A stretch of 44,825 nucleotides of DNA from Caulobacteraceae bacterium (GTDB lineage: Bacteria > Pseudomonadota > Alphaproteobacteria > Caulobacterales > Caulobacteraceae): the NCBI GenBank assembly GCA_947447115.1, contig CANFKD010000005.1:1-44825 (forward strand), in the 5' to 3' direction. Under the pieces are notes generated by a model. That model was not told where the DNA came from and did not search any database. It saw only the letters and a program-made list of their open reading frames with translations. Each line of letters opens with the position of its first letter. Position 1 is the first letter of the stretch. The position numbers were made by a program, and so were the translations under genes. Of this stretch, positions 27,756 through 36,539 are shown piece by piece.

Positions 27756-28274
27756 ATGAGTGCCAAACTCAGCTCGCTCCGCGTATTGTTGATCGACGAC
27801 AATGCCAATATGCGCGCGATCATTGCCGCCATCTTAGAAGGCATCGGCATCAAGGATGTCCGCCACGCCAAGGACGGCGAAATTGGCCTTGGTATTTTGC
27901 GCGAGTGGCCCGCCGATATTGCCATTATCGACTATCTGATGAGCCCGATCGATGGCTTGGAGTTTACACGCAAGATTCGCCATGGGCGCGGCGCGCTGAA
28001 CAACCAACTGCCGATCATTATGGTGACCGGATATGCTGATCGCATCCGGGTTCTGGAAGCGCGCGATGCTGGTGTGACAGAACTGGTGGTAAAGCCGGTG
28101 ACGGCCAATGCTGTCATTTCACGGCTCAATCAAGTGATCTTCAAGCCCAGATCCTTTGTACGAACCGATGACTATTATGGCCCAGACCGAAGACGCCGCA
28201 GCGATCTCGCCTTTAATGGACCCTTCAGGCGCCAAGCCGATGTCAACCCAAAGACGAAGGTCGTACACATCTAA
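27756..28274 (+). CDS. Single-domain response regulator with basic C-terminal extension
   Basis: RVLLIDDNANMRAIIAAIL...DIAIIDYLMSPIDGLEF...MVTGYAD...LVVKPVTANA; tail RTDDYYGPDRRRRSDLAFNGPFRR. Confidence 0.93.
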   Translation: MSAKLSSLRVLLIDDNANMRAIIAAILEGIGIKDVRHAKDGEIGLGILREWPADIAIIDYLMSPIDGLEFTRKIRHGRGALNNQLPIIMVTGYADRIRVLEARDAGVTELVVKPVTANAVISRLNQVIFKPRSFVRTDDYYGPDRRRRSDLAFNGPFRRQADVNPKTKVVHI

Positions 28275-28279
28275 GGTCT

Positions 28280-29218
28280 TTAGATTGCTGATTTTCCGAT
28301 CTTCTCGGCAAGATCCGAATAGACCTCACCTGGCCAGCGCTTGTGGACCCAGAACCATTCCTCTGGCCGCTCACGAATTCGATCCTCCATGAACCGGTTG
28401 ATCAGGCCAACCCCGGCCTCAATGTCGGCGGTGCGATCCCCTGTCCTGGGCACGGTGATGGGATCGTGCACAACCACCTTGAACCGCGCGCCCTTGGTCC
28501 GTTGCACCGACATGGGCTGCAGCACTGTCCCAAACCGTAATGCCAGCCTCGTCGGTCCCGGCGCCGTGTGGGCCAGATGCCCAAAGAACGGCGCCGCCAC
28601 GCCGCCATTGAACTTTTGATCATTCATCAGCGCGACGGACTCGCCGCGCCCCATGGCCTCCAGCAACTCGCGCGCGCCATCGCCGCCCTTCGGCGCAAAG
28701 AGCCGCACGCCATAGCGAAACCGGCTCTTCTTGATTCGATCATCGACATAGGGGTTGTTGGCCGCCCGATAGGTCATTTGGCAGGTGACGCCCGAATCAA
28801 CGATCGCGGCGGGCATGACCTCCCAGTTGGACAGATGACCGGAGATAAAGACCACAGGCAGGCGCTCAGCGGCGATCTGATGCAGGCGCTCGACATTGAC
28901 CACCTCGACTCGGCCCGTGGAGGGCAAGATCCGGTCCATCAGGGAAAATTCAGCAAAGGCGCGGCCAAAACCATCCCACTGCGCCACCAAAACCCGTTTG
29001 CGCTCCAGATCGGACATGTCCGGAAAGGCCAGCCGCAGATTGCGATCCGCAACCTTGTGAGCCCCCGACAAGGGCCCCAAGGCGCGCAACACGGCCCCGC
29101 CCATGGCCGAGGCCCAATCGACCGGTAACAGTCGAAACAGGGTGGTGAAGATGTCAAAGCCCAGCGCTTCTAAGCGCCAGATCACATCCTGCTGCAGTGA
29201 GATTTTCGGGTGGGACAT
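28280..29218 (-). CDS. Lipid A biosynthesis lauroyl acyltransferase family protein (start trimmed)
   Basis: MSHPKISLQQDVIWRLEALGFDIFTTLFRLLPVDWASAMGG...FISGHLSNWEV...LMNDQKFNGGVAAPFFGHLAHTAPGPTRLALR...EEWFWVHKRWP. Confidence 0.93.
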   Translation of the reverse strand: MSHPKISLQQDVIWRLEALGFDIFTTLFRLLPVDWASAMGGAVLRALGPLSGAHKVADRNLRLAFPDMSDLERKRVLVAQWDGFGRAFAEFSLMDRILPSTGRVEVVNVERLHQIAAERLPVVFISGHLSNWEVMPAAIVDSGVTCQMTYRAANNPYVDDRIKKSRFRYGVRLFAPKGGDGARELLEAMGRGESVALMNDQKFNGGVAAPFFGHLAHTAPGPTRLALRFGTVLQPMSVQRTKGARFKVVVHDPITVPRTGDRTADIEAGVGLINRFMEDRIRERPEEWFWVHKRWPGEVYSDLAEKIGKSAI

Positions 29219-29351
29219 GCCCCTGTTTAGTCCGCCAAGGCCGGTCCATGCAACGGACAGCTTTCGCCTGTCGGGAGACCGGCACGCGCCTTGCGGGATA
29301 ATCCCCTGACTGTCCCGTATTGAGACAGTCGCAAAGACAGGGCCATTCCAA

Positions 29352-29726
29352 ATGACCGGCGACATTGATCAACATCTCGGCAACCGCGTTCGGCGGCGCA
29401 GGCGCCTTCTTGGCCTCACCCAGCTGCAGTTGGCGGAGAAGGTCGGTGTCCGGTTTCAGCAGGTCCAGAAATACGAATGTGGTGCCAACCGCATGTCGGC
29501 CTCTCGCGTCTGGCAGTTGGCCATGGCCCTTGAGGTGCCAGTCGCCTATTTTTATGACGGACTATCCGATGGGGCCGACGACGCGTCAGAGCATGAGCGC
29601 CGAGACATGTTCGCTCAAAAGGAAACATTGGACCTGATCAAGGCCTATTACGACCTTGATGAACGCCCACGTCGCCGCCTGCTCGATCTGGCCAAATCCT
29701 TGAACAGCGACTTGGAACCAATCTGA
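29352..29726 (+). CDS. XRE-family helix-turn-helix transcriptional regulator
   Basis: LGNRVRRRRRLLGLTQLQLAEKVGVRFQQVQKYECGANRMSASRVWQLAMALEVPVAYFYDGL. Confidence 0.93.
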   Translation: MTGDIDQHLGNRVRRRRRLLGLTQLQLAEKVGVRFQQVQKYECGANRMSASRVWQLAMALEVPVAYFYDGLSDGADDASEHERRDMFAQKETLDLIKAYYDLDERPRRRLLDLAKSLNSDLEPI

Positions 29727-29772
29727 GCGATCTGGCTTTTCAAGGTTCCGGTGTCAGGCTAAGCCATAGTCC

Positions 29773-30603
29773 ATGAGCACCCTGACCCATGACCGTCTCC
29801 AGTCCCTCGAGGACTTCATCCTGCGCCTGAACGCCGAGGCGGCGCAGGTGATCTTGCCCCTGTTCCGCGCCGACCACGGGCTAGAGAACAAGGCCTCTCA
29901 CGGGGCCTTCGATCCGGTCACCGCCGCCGACAAGGGCGCAGAGGCTGCGATCCGGCAACTCATTTCCAAGACCTTCCCAGATCACGGCGTGATCGGTGAG
30001 GAATATGGTGAAGATCGCCCCGACGCCGAATTTGTCTGGGTCTTGGATCCCGTCGATGGCACCCGGGCCTTTGTGGCGGGCCTGCCGGTTTGGACCACCC
30101 TCATTGGCTTGCGCTATCAAGGTGCACCAGTCCTAGGCCTGATTGGTCAGGCCTATCTGGATGAGGCCTTTGTCGGCTCCAAGGCCCTCGGTTCGCGGCT
30201 CATTCGCGGGACCTCGTCCGTGCCGCTCAAGGTGCGGGCCTGCCCGCAACTGAGCGATGCCATCATTGCCACCACCGATCCGGGTCTGTTTGACGCCCAC
30301 GAGGCGCCGGCTTGGACCGATGTCCGCGCCAAGTCCCGGCTGGCGCGCTTTGGCTGCGATGCCTATGCCTATGCCATGGTCGCCTTGGGCAAGATGGACC
30401 TGATCCTCGAGACCGGCCTGAAGAGCTGGGACATCGAGGCAGCCATCCCGGTCATCGAGGGGGCTGGCGGTAGTGTATCAGATTGGCACGGTCGCCCGAT
30501 CAGTGCGACGCCCGCTCTGGCCGGTGGTCAGATGGTGATTGGCGGAGATCAGGCCTGCCTCGAACAGGCCCTGGCCTGCCTGACCCAAGCCGCGAAGGGC
30601 TAG
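29773..30603 (+). CDS. hisN: Inositol-monophosphatase-family protein, likely histidinol-phosphatase
   Basis: FDPVTAADKGAEAAIRQLI...GVIGEEYGEDRPDAEFVWVLDPVDGTRAFVAGLPVWTTLIGL...LKSWDIEAAIPVIEGAGG. Confidence 0.88.
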   Translation: MSTLTHDRLQSLEDFILRLNAEAAQVILPLFRADHGLENKASHGAFDPVTAADKGAEAAIRQLISKTFPDHGVIGEEYGEDRPDAEFVWVLDPVDGTRAFVAGLPVWTTLIGLRYQGAPVLGLIGQAYLDEAFVGSKALGSRLIRGTSSVPLKVRACPQLSDAIIATTDPGLFDAHEAPAWTDVRAKSRLARFGCDAYAYAMVALGKMDLILETGLKSWDIEAAIPVIEGAGGSVSDWHGRPISATPALAGGQMVIGGDQACLEQALACLTQAAKG

Positions 30604-31556
30604 GGCGCGACCTCGTCGGCAAGAGCATCAAAGGCCTGCCAGAAGGGCGCGCGCAGGGCGTCGGTTTCCATCAGGATTTCGTGGAAGGCGCCCTCGACCA
30701 TCTGGTGACGGCCTTTGGGCATGCGAGCCGTGACCGCCGCCTGTTCGGTATTGTCGACCAAGGCTTCCGCGCCTGCACCCAGAACAATAACGGGAATGGT
30801 GATCCTTACGACCGCCTCATTCTTGGCCAGCCAATCACAGGCCTGAAAGGCAAATTTCAGCCAGCTCCAGGTCGGTGAGCCGAGGGCCAGATCCGGACAG
30901 GTCGTGATCTGGGCAAAGGCCCGATCAAAACGGCTCTGGTCATGGGTCAGGGCATTGTTGGCAAAATCAGACATAAAGGGCTTGCCGGGATCGCCCAGCA
31001 CATAGTCGCCGCCCTTGCCCAGCAGGACCATGGCTTGGGCCAGCAGCCGCGTGATCGCCTTGGGCCGACCGCCGGTATTGAGCCCAAACATCGGGGCCGA
31101 CAGGATCGCCGCGCTAAAGCGGCGCTCACCGTGGCCGAGCGCAAGCGCGGTCAAACAGCCCCCCATCGAGTGGCCCATCGCGATCCACGGCTTGGGCAGG
31201 CGGGTTTCAAAGGCTGAGAGCAGAGCCTGATAATCGTCAAGGAAGGGTTGGGTCCCCTCGGCATGGCCCTTGAGACGGTCGGGCAGCATGCGATGGGACA
31301 GGCCTTGGCCGCGCCAGTCGTGAACCAGAACCACAAAGCCTCTGGCCTGCAGGTCTGCCACCACTTCAAAATATTTTTCAATCGCTTCGGTTCGGCCGGG
31401 GCTAAGCACCACCGACCCTCGGGCCTTTGCGGGGTCCTTAGACGCAAACAGGGCCGCACGCAGACGCGCACCGCCCTGTCCGGTGAACCATTCCGCCGCG
31501 CCGCCCGTCGGAACGGGTGCCTGAGGTAAATCAAGCAGGGGCGCGGCGACGGTCAA
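30600..31556 (-). CDS. Alpha/beta hydrolase (lysophospholipase-like)
   Basis: GSVVLSPGRTEAIEKYFEVVADLQARGFVVLVHDWRGQGLSHR...WIAMGHSMGGCLTALAL. Confidence 0.92.
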   Translation of the reverse strand: MTVAAPLLDLPQAPVPTGGAAEWFTGQGGARLRAALFASKDPAKARGSVVLSPGRTEAIEKYFEVVADLQARGFVVLVHDWRGQGLSHRMLPDRLKGHAEGTQPFLDDYQALLSAFETRLPKPWIAMGHSMGGCLTALALGHGERRFSAAILSAPMFGLNTGGRPKAITRLLAQAMVLLGKGGDYVLGDPGKPFMSDFANNALTHDQSRFDRAFAQITTCPDLALGSPTWSWLKFAFQACDWLAKNEAVVRITIPVIVLGAGAEALVDNTEQAAVTARMPKGRHQMVEGAFHEILMETDALRAPFWQAFDALADEVAP

Positions 31557-31560
31557 ATCT

Positions 31561-31863
31561 TTAGCCCCGGGCCTTAGCCATGATGGGCTGAAGCTTCATG
31601 GCCACGGACATGTCGCCATTGACCTTAATCTTGCCCTGCATGAAGGCCATGGTTGGGTCGAGCTTGCCATCGGCCATCGACTGGAAATCGTCAAAGGCGA
31701 TGACGATGGTGCAGTCAGCAGGCTTGTCGTCGTTGGTCACAGAGCCACCATCGATGTGGATGAAGCCGTCGCCCTTGAAGTCGAACTTCAACGTCTTGCC
31801 GAGGCCGGAATCTTCGCCCACAGCGCCAGCCATAACGGCGGTGATCTCTTGCAGCGTAGCCAT
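31561..31863 (-). CDS. SCP-2 sterol transfer family protein (start trimmed to MATLQEIT)
   Basis: LKFDFKGDGFIHIDGGSVTNDDKPADCTIVIAFDDFQSMADGKLDPTMAFMQGKIKVNGDMSVAMKLQPI. Confidence 0.93.
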   Translation of the reverse strand: MATLQEITAVMAGAVGEDSGLGKTLKFDFKGDGFIHIDGGSVTNDDKPADCTIVIAFDDFQSMADGKLDPTMAFMQGKIKVNGDMSVAMKLQPIMAKARG

Positions 31864-32001
31864 TTTACGCAGTCTCCTGAAGGTGCGCCGTTGCTTGCGC
31901 AGATGAAATTTCAGCCGGAAAACAATTGTCTGGCCGGGCGCCAATTTGCCGACAGAACCTTCAGAAGTAAACACCGTAAAGACGTGAAATTTCGGTCATT
32001 T

Positions 32002-32889
32002 TTAGGGTTTAAGGGGCTTGCGAAACCGCAAAGTCATCCTATCGCTTTCGCCAATGGCATCGAAGGCCTTGTGATCAAAGCCAGGATCGGGCGCTTGCCC
32101 CCGCGCTGAGGACCGGCGCACGGGTGGCAAGGTCCAGACGCCGAAGGGGTGATCGGTATCGTCCAAGGGATTGGCATTGATCTGGCTGGCCTCTTCAAAA
32201 ACGAAGCCGGCCTCCTTGGCCAGTTGCTTGACATAGGCCTCTTGGACATAGCCGTCAGAGGCCAAGGCATCTTGCACACGATCGGGCTTGGCCCGGTGCT
32301 CTTCCACCCCAAGGACGCCGCCAGGCTTGAGGGCGGCATAGGCGGCGGCAAAGGCCTTTTCAGCGATCCCAGCCGACATCCAGTTATGAACATTGCGCAG
32401 AAAGAGCACCAGATCAGCCTTGCCATCAGGCGCGACCGGTCCGGACCTTGGTCCAAAGCTCGTGATCTTCACGGCGCGATAGAGTTGGGGCGAGGATTTG
32501 ATCTTGCTGGCAAACTGCTGACCGACCTCGGACAGGGACGGATCTTGCGGACCTGCCTCTAGGCCCACCGCATAGAGCGTGCCGCGATTTTGGGTCAGGT
32601 AGGGACCCAAAATGTCGGTATACCAACCCGCTCCGGGCCAGAACTCGACCACTGTCATGCCCGGCTTTAAGCCCCAGAAGGTCAGGGTCTGGATCGGATG
32701 GCGCCAACGATCACGGGCCTTGTCCTGCGCGGGTCTCCAGTCGCCCGCAACCGCCCAGGCCAGACTGCCCACCTTGCTTGCGGCCTTCGGCTGATCCGCC
32801 GCCTTGTCGTCTGTAGCCCCTTTGCGGCCACAGGCACTCAAGACGAACAGCGCCGCCGCAGAGGTCAGAATAAACCGGCGCGAGGTCAA
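32002..32889 (-). CDS. Lipoprotein, COG4798-like predicted methyltransferase
   Basis: MTSRRFILTSAAALFVLSAC lipobox; HPIQTLTFWGLKPGMTVVEFWPGAGWYTDILGPYL; LKPGGVLGVEEHR; DHPFGVWTLPPVRRS. Confidence 0.85.
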   Translation of the reverse strand: MTSRRFILTSAAALFVLSACGRKGATDDKAADQPKAASKVGSLAWAVAGDWRPAQDKARDRWRHPIQTLTFWGLKPGMTVVEFWPGAGWYTDILGPYLTQNRGTLYAVGLEAGPQDPSLSEVGQQFASKIKSSPQLYRAVKITSFGPRSGPVAPDGKADLVLFLRNVHNWMSAGIAEKAFAAAYAALKPGGVLGVEEHRAKPDRVQDALASDGYVQEAYVKQLAKEAGFVFEEASQINANPLDDTDHPFGVWTLPPVRRSSARGQAPDPGFDHKAFDAIGESDRMTLRFRKPLKP

Positions 32890-32901
32890 ATTAAGCGGGC
32901 T

Positions 32902-33774
32902 CTAGCGCGGCTTGCGAAAGCGCAAGGCCATCCGGTCACTCTCACCAATGGCTTCAAATTTGTGGCCATCGAACGCGGGATTTGCCGGTTGTCCCCCTGG
33001 AGCCGAGCGGCGCGTGGGCGGCAAGGTCCAGACGCCGAAGGGATGGTCCTTTGTATCCTTAGGGTTCGCATTGACATCGGAGCGTCCGTCTAGAACAAAA
33101 CCAGCTTTCGAAGCAGCTTCAATAACATAGGCTTCCGATACATAGCCGTCGCGCGCCTCTGGCACCATGGGGCGAGGATCGGCGCGGTGCTCTTCAATGG
33201 CCAATATGCCGCCGGGCTTTAGGGCGGCGAAGGCGTCATTGAAGGTCTTGTCCAACCGCCCCGGCGACCAGATCAGGTTGTGAATATTACGCGTGGTCAA
33301 GAACAGATCGACCGTTCCTGCGGGCGCGAAGGGGCCGGAGCTTGCGCCATAGTTGGTCGGCTCAACCGTGCCGTAAAGCGTGGTGTCCGCATATTTTGCC
33401 AGAAAGTCAGCCCGCCCCTTGCGTGCTGCCTCCGAGACAGTAGGGCTAGAAATATCGGCCAGTCCGACGATGTAACGCCCTCCCGTCGCCTTCGCATAGG
33501 GGGCTAGGATTTCGGTCCAGTAGCCGGTGCCTGGCAAGATTTCCACCACGGTTTGACCCGGCTTAACACCCCAGAAGGTCAGGCTTTCTAGGGGGTGCCG
33601 CGCACCGTCTCTGGCCACATCCTGTGCAGGACGGGTCGCGCGCGATACCGCCGCGATCAAAGCCCCATCTTTGGTTGGCTTGGCCGGAGCCGCCGCGACC
33701 GGCGCGCTGGCGAGGGCCGCAACCGCCAGAACAGAAAGACCGAACCGCACCAGCGCAGATGTTGACGTTGTCAT
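32902..33774 (-). CDS. Exported COG4798-like predicted methyltransferase (paralog of neighbour)
   Basis: Signal peptide ...ASAPVAAAPA; HPLESLTFWGVKPGQTVVEILPGTGYWTEILAPYA; LKPGGILAIEEHR; DHPFGVWTLPPTRRS. Confidence 0.86.
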   Translation of the reverse strand: MTTSTSALVRFGLSVLAVAALASAPVAAAPAKPTKDGALIAAVSRATRPAQDVARDGARHPLESLTFWGVKPGQTVVEILPGTGYWTEILAPYAKATGGRYIVGLADISSPTVSEAARKGRADFLAKYADTTLYGTVEPTNYGASSGPFAPAGTVDLFLTTRNIHNLIWSPGRLDKTFNDAFAALKPGGILAIEEHRADPRPMVPEARDGYVSEAYVIEAASKAGFVLDGRSDVNANPKDTKDHPFGVWTLPPTRRSAPGGQPANPAFDGHKFEAIGESDRMALRFRKPR

Positions 33775-34000
33775 GGATCAAACCCCAAACCCAAAGGAAG
33801 GGGCGAACCTGACCGCTCCAGCCGATTAGGGCAACCCCGTTCGTGCAGCCTCTCTAAACTGTGAGCACTGGCCAAAATGGCGCACCCCTTGCACCGCTAA
33901 TTTTGATCACCACCTATCATTCGAAGGCGCTGGATAACCGGGCCTTTCAGGATCGACGCGGGGCCCATTTGGGACTGCGTGATGGCCTGCCCATGAACCA

Positions 34001-34034
34001 CAACCTTGCTTAACCCAAGAAGGATGTTGCTATG
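34001..34034 (+). promoter_or_regulatory. ROSE-type RNA thermometer terminal hairpin of hsp20
   Basis: CCUU-G-CUU AACCC AAG-AAGG: 7 bp with a single bulged G inside UUGCU, sequestering the AAGAAGG Shine-Dalgarno 8 nt before AUG 34032. Confidence 0.8.
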
Positions 34035-34490
34035 CGTACGACAGATTTTTCCCCGCTCTATCGCTCTGTGGTCGGCTTTGACCGCTTGGCGCAGCTGCTC
34101 GAATCCGCTGCGGCCACCGAAGGTCCGACCGGCTATCCGCCCTACAATATCGAGCGCACCGACGAGAACGCCTATCGGATCGAGATTGCGGTTGCAGGCT
34201 TTTCGCAGGACGACCTGACCATCGAGGTCAAAGAGAACCTGCTCACCGTCCAAGGTCGTAAGCCCGCCAGTGAAGAGACCAAGCGCTATCTGCATCGCGG
34301 CCTCGCCGCCCGCAGTTTTGAACGCCGGTTCCAACTGGCTGACTATGTGGTCGTCACCGAAGCGGGCTTGGCCAACGGACTACTCTCTGTCTCGCTAAAG
34401 CGCGAACTGCCTGAGCAACTGAAGACCCGGCGTATTGAAATCACGACCTCAACAGGACCCTTGATTGAGACCACGGCCCAAGCCGCCTAA
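34032..34490 (+). CDS. Hsp20 family small heat shock protein
   Basis: MRTTDFSPLYRSVVGFDRL...YPPYNIERTDENAYRIEIAVAGFSQDDLTIEVKENLLTVQGRK...YLHRGLAARSFERRFQLAD. Confidence 0.96.
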   Translation: MRTTDFSPLYRSVVGFDRLAQLLESAAATEGPTGYPPYNIERTDENAYRIEIAVAGFSQDDLTIEVKENLLTVQGRKPASEETKRYLHRGLAARSFERRFQLADYVVVTEAGLANGLLSVSLKRELPEQLKTRRIEITTSTGPLIETTAQAA

Positions 34491-34515
34491 TCCCCTCCCT
34501 AGGCGCTTGGTATAG

Positions 34516-34568
34516 CCCCTGCCCGCTGCGTCCTTCCCCCCGAGGACGCGGATGGGCGGGGGTTTCTG
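34516..34568. terminator. Terminator hairpin between hsp20 and the convergent pentapeptide gene
   Basis: CCCCTGCCCGCTGCGTCC-TTCCCCCCGA-GGACGCGGATGGGCGGGGG followed by TTTCTGCTT. Confidence 0.7.
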
Positions 34569-34587
34569 CTTCGAACGGCACACGGAG

Positions 34588-35832
34588 CTAGGGGTTCTGG
34601 TTCCAGCCCATTACGTGGTCAAGCATCGCACCGTCAAACTCACATCCCCGGATATTGGCATTGGTGAAATCAGCGCCAGTTAAATCGGCGTTCGTCAGCA
34701 CAGCCTCACGAAAATCCGCCTCGATGCCGTTGACCCCGCGAAGGCTCGCGCCCGTCAGGTCGGTTTTTATCGCGCGTCCATCGCTTATTCTGAGGGGCCC
34801 CAACTGCGCCCTTTCAAGATTTGCCAATGAGAGGTTCGCGCCAGCCAGCCGCGCGCCGCGTAGGTCTGCTGATCGAAGATTACATCCCCGAAGGTCAGCG
34901 CCTTCCAAATGAGCGCCCTGCAAGCCGACGCCCTCAAGATCTAATCCAAAGAAGATCGCATTTTTCGCAGACAGAGCGGACAGCAGCATCCCACGCAAAG
35001 TCGCCACAGAGCGAAGGTCTGCCTCGTCAAAGCGTGTAAGCGCACCCTCACGCCCTGCCGTTTCACACCAGAGGCTATAGTTTTTTAGTAGCTCACCGTA
35101 AGGGCGATCCGAACTGACTCCATCACGAATGATGCCGGTCAAGAGGGCGCGGTCCATGATGCAGCCTTCGGTCTTCGCCCCGATCAGGATGGCTCGCGAA
35201 AGATTGGCATCTGTCAATTTCGTACCCGACAGGTCGCTACCAGACAGGTCGGCGTTGCTTAGATTGGCCGATTTCAAATTGGCTCGGACCAATCGGCAAT
35301 CCTTGAGGATCGCATTGGAAAAATCTGCGCTGATGGCGACAATACCGCCCAACTGAGATCGAGAAAGATTGGCCCCAGAAAGGTCAGCAACGGGCGCGCC
35401 GCGTCGGTTGGCCCAGAGGGAATGGGCAACCACGCCCTGTTTGCGATCGGAAAGGGCAATCGAGCCCTCTCGAAGATCGGCCTCAAATAGGTCGGCCTCG
35501 GTCAGGTTGGCACCCCTTAGACAGGCACCCCTTAAATCAGACCGACGAAGATTGCCCCCCCGCAGATCCGCATCCGTCAGGTCGGCTCCAAACAGGGTCG
35601 CATTCTCAAGGGAGGTTCGTAGAAATTTCGTGCCACGTAAGATCGCGCCGGTGAAATCGGCCTCAGAAAGGTTTTTGCCGCTCAAGACCAGTCCGGAAAG
35701 ATCCATCCAAGCAAAGACAGCTCGCGCGCCTCCGGGCCGCGTGGTCTTAAACCGCTCATGTTTGTCACAGATCTCATTGATCTGGGCTTGGGTCAGGCGA
35801 GAGGGCGGTTCAATATTCGGCGGAATGGCCAT
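34588..35832 (-). CDS. Pentapeptide-repeat protein
   Basis: Multiple A(D/N)LxG repeats: ADLTDADLRGGNLRRSDLRGACLRGANLTEADLFEADLREG ... ADLRGCNLRSADLRGARLAGANLSLANLERA. Confidence 0.95.
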   Translation of the reverse strand: MAIPPNIEPPSRLTQAQINEICDKHERFKTTRPGGARAVFAWMDLSGLVLSGKNLSEADFTGAILRGTKFLRTSLENATLFGADLTDADLRGGNLRRSDLRGACLRGANLTEADLFEADLREGSIALSDRKQGVVAHSLWANRRGAPVADLSGANLSRSQLGGIVAISADFSNAILKDCRLVRANLKSANLSNADLSGSDLSGTKLTDANLSRAILIGAKTEGCIMDRALLTGIIRDGVSSDRPYGELLKNYSLWCETAGREGALTRFDEADLRSVATLRGMLLSALSAKNAIFFGLDLEGVGLQGAHLEGADLRGCNLRSADLRGARLAGANLSLANLERAQLGPLRISDGRAIKTDLTGASLRGVNGIEADFREAVLTNADLTGADFTNANIRGCEFDGAMLDHVMGWNQNP

Positions 35833-35899
35833 TTCATCTGCCTAACGTCACGATTACCGTGGCCAGCAGCATGGACCTCAACCCTTAATGAAACAGTCC

Positions 35900-36535
35900 C
35901 TATTGCGTGATTGCTAACAGACCTGCCCGCGAAAGTTCCCAGGCCAGTGGCCCACCCCGTGGGGTCCAGAGGCGCGTATAGCCTGCCGCTCCATAGCGCA
36001 GCAGGGCTGCAGACAGGCCCTCACCCGCTTTGGGTTCAAACAGGGCGTCGAAAGTGGTGCCATGGTCTGACGCTTCGACCAACGGCTTACCCGTCGCCAG
36101 ACGATGGACAAAGCCAGCGCACAGGACCCTCGCCTCGTCGGCCATGAGACCGGTTTCAAAGGGAAGGCCTGCCTCGCGCAGGCGCTCTAAGCCTTGACCT
36201 GAGGCAAAGGGGGATGGGTCTTCGCAGGCGATCACCACCCGCACCACGCCTGAACCGGCCAGACGTTCCGCGCAGGAGGCATGGCCCGAAGACCTTGCCC
36301 CACAAGGCTCCAAGGTCACATAGGCCGTCGCACCGATGGCACGATCGCCCAAGGCCGCGAGGGCCTGTTCTTCGGCATGGGGCCGCCCACCCGGCGCTGT
36401 CGCCGCCTCGGCCAATATCGCACCCTCCTTGGCAATGACACAGCCCACCGACGGGTTCGGCCAAGTCGAGCCAAGATTGGCCATCGCGATTGCAATGGCC
36501 CGGCGCATCAGCAGGATGTCGCCGGTGCTGAACAT
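35900..36535 (-). CDS. RibD-like cytidine-deaminase-fold protein with shortened C-terminal region
   Basis: LMRRAIAIAMANLGSTWPNPSVGCVIAKEG...GGRPHAEEQALAAL...AYVTLEPCGARSSGHASCAERLAGSGVVRVVIACEDPSP. Confidence 0.88.
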   Translation of the reverse strand: MFSTGDILLMRRAIAIAMANLGSTWPNPSVGCVIAKEGAILAEAATAPGGRPHAEEQALAALGDRAIGATAYVTLEPCGARSSGHASCAERLAGSGVVRVVIACEDPSPFASGQGLERLREAGLPFETGLMADEARVLCAGFVHRLATGKPLVEASDHGTTFDALFEPKAGEGLSAALLRYGAAGYTRLWTPRGGPLAWELSRAGLLAITQ

Positions 36536-36539
36536 CGGG

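Noticed and set aside
33885-33930. Sigma-32 promoter for hsp20 (CTTGCA ... CCTAT)
   Set aside because: CTTG to CCTAT spacing is about 21 bp, longer than the usual alphaproteobacterial heat-shock spacing, and flanking bases fit poorly.
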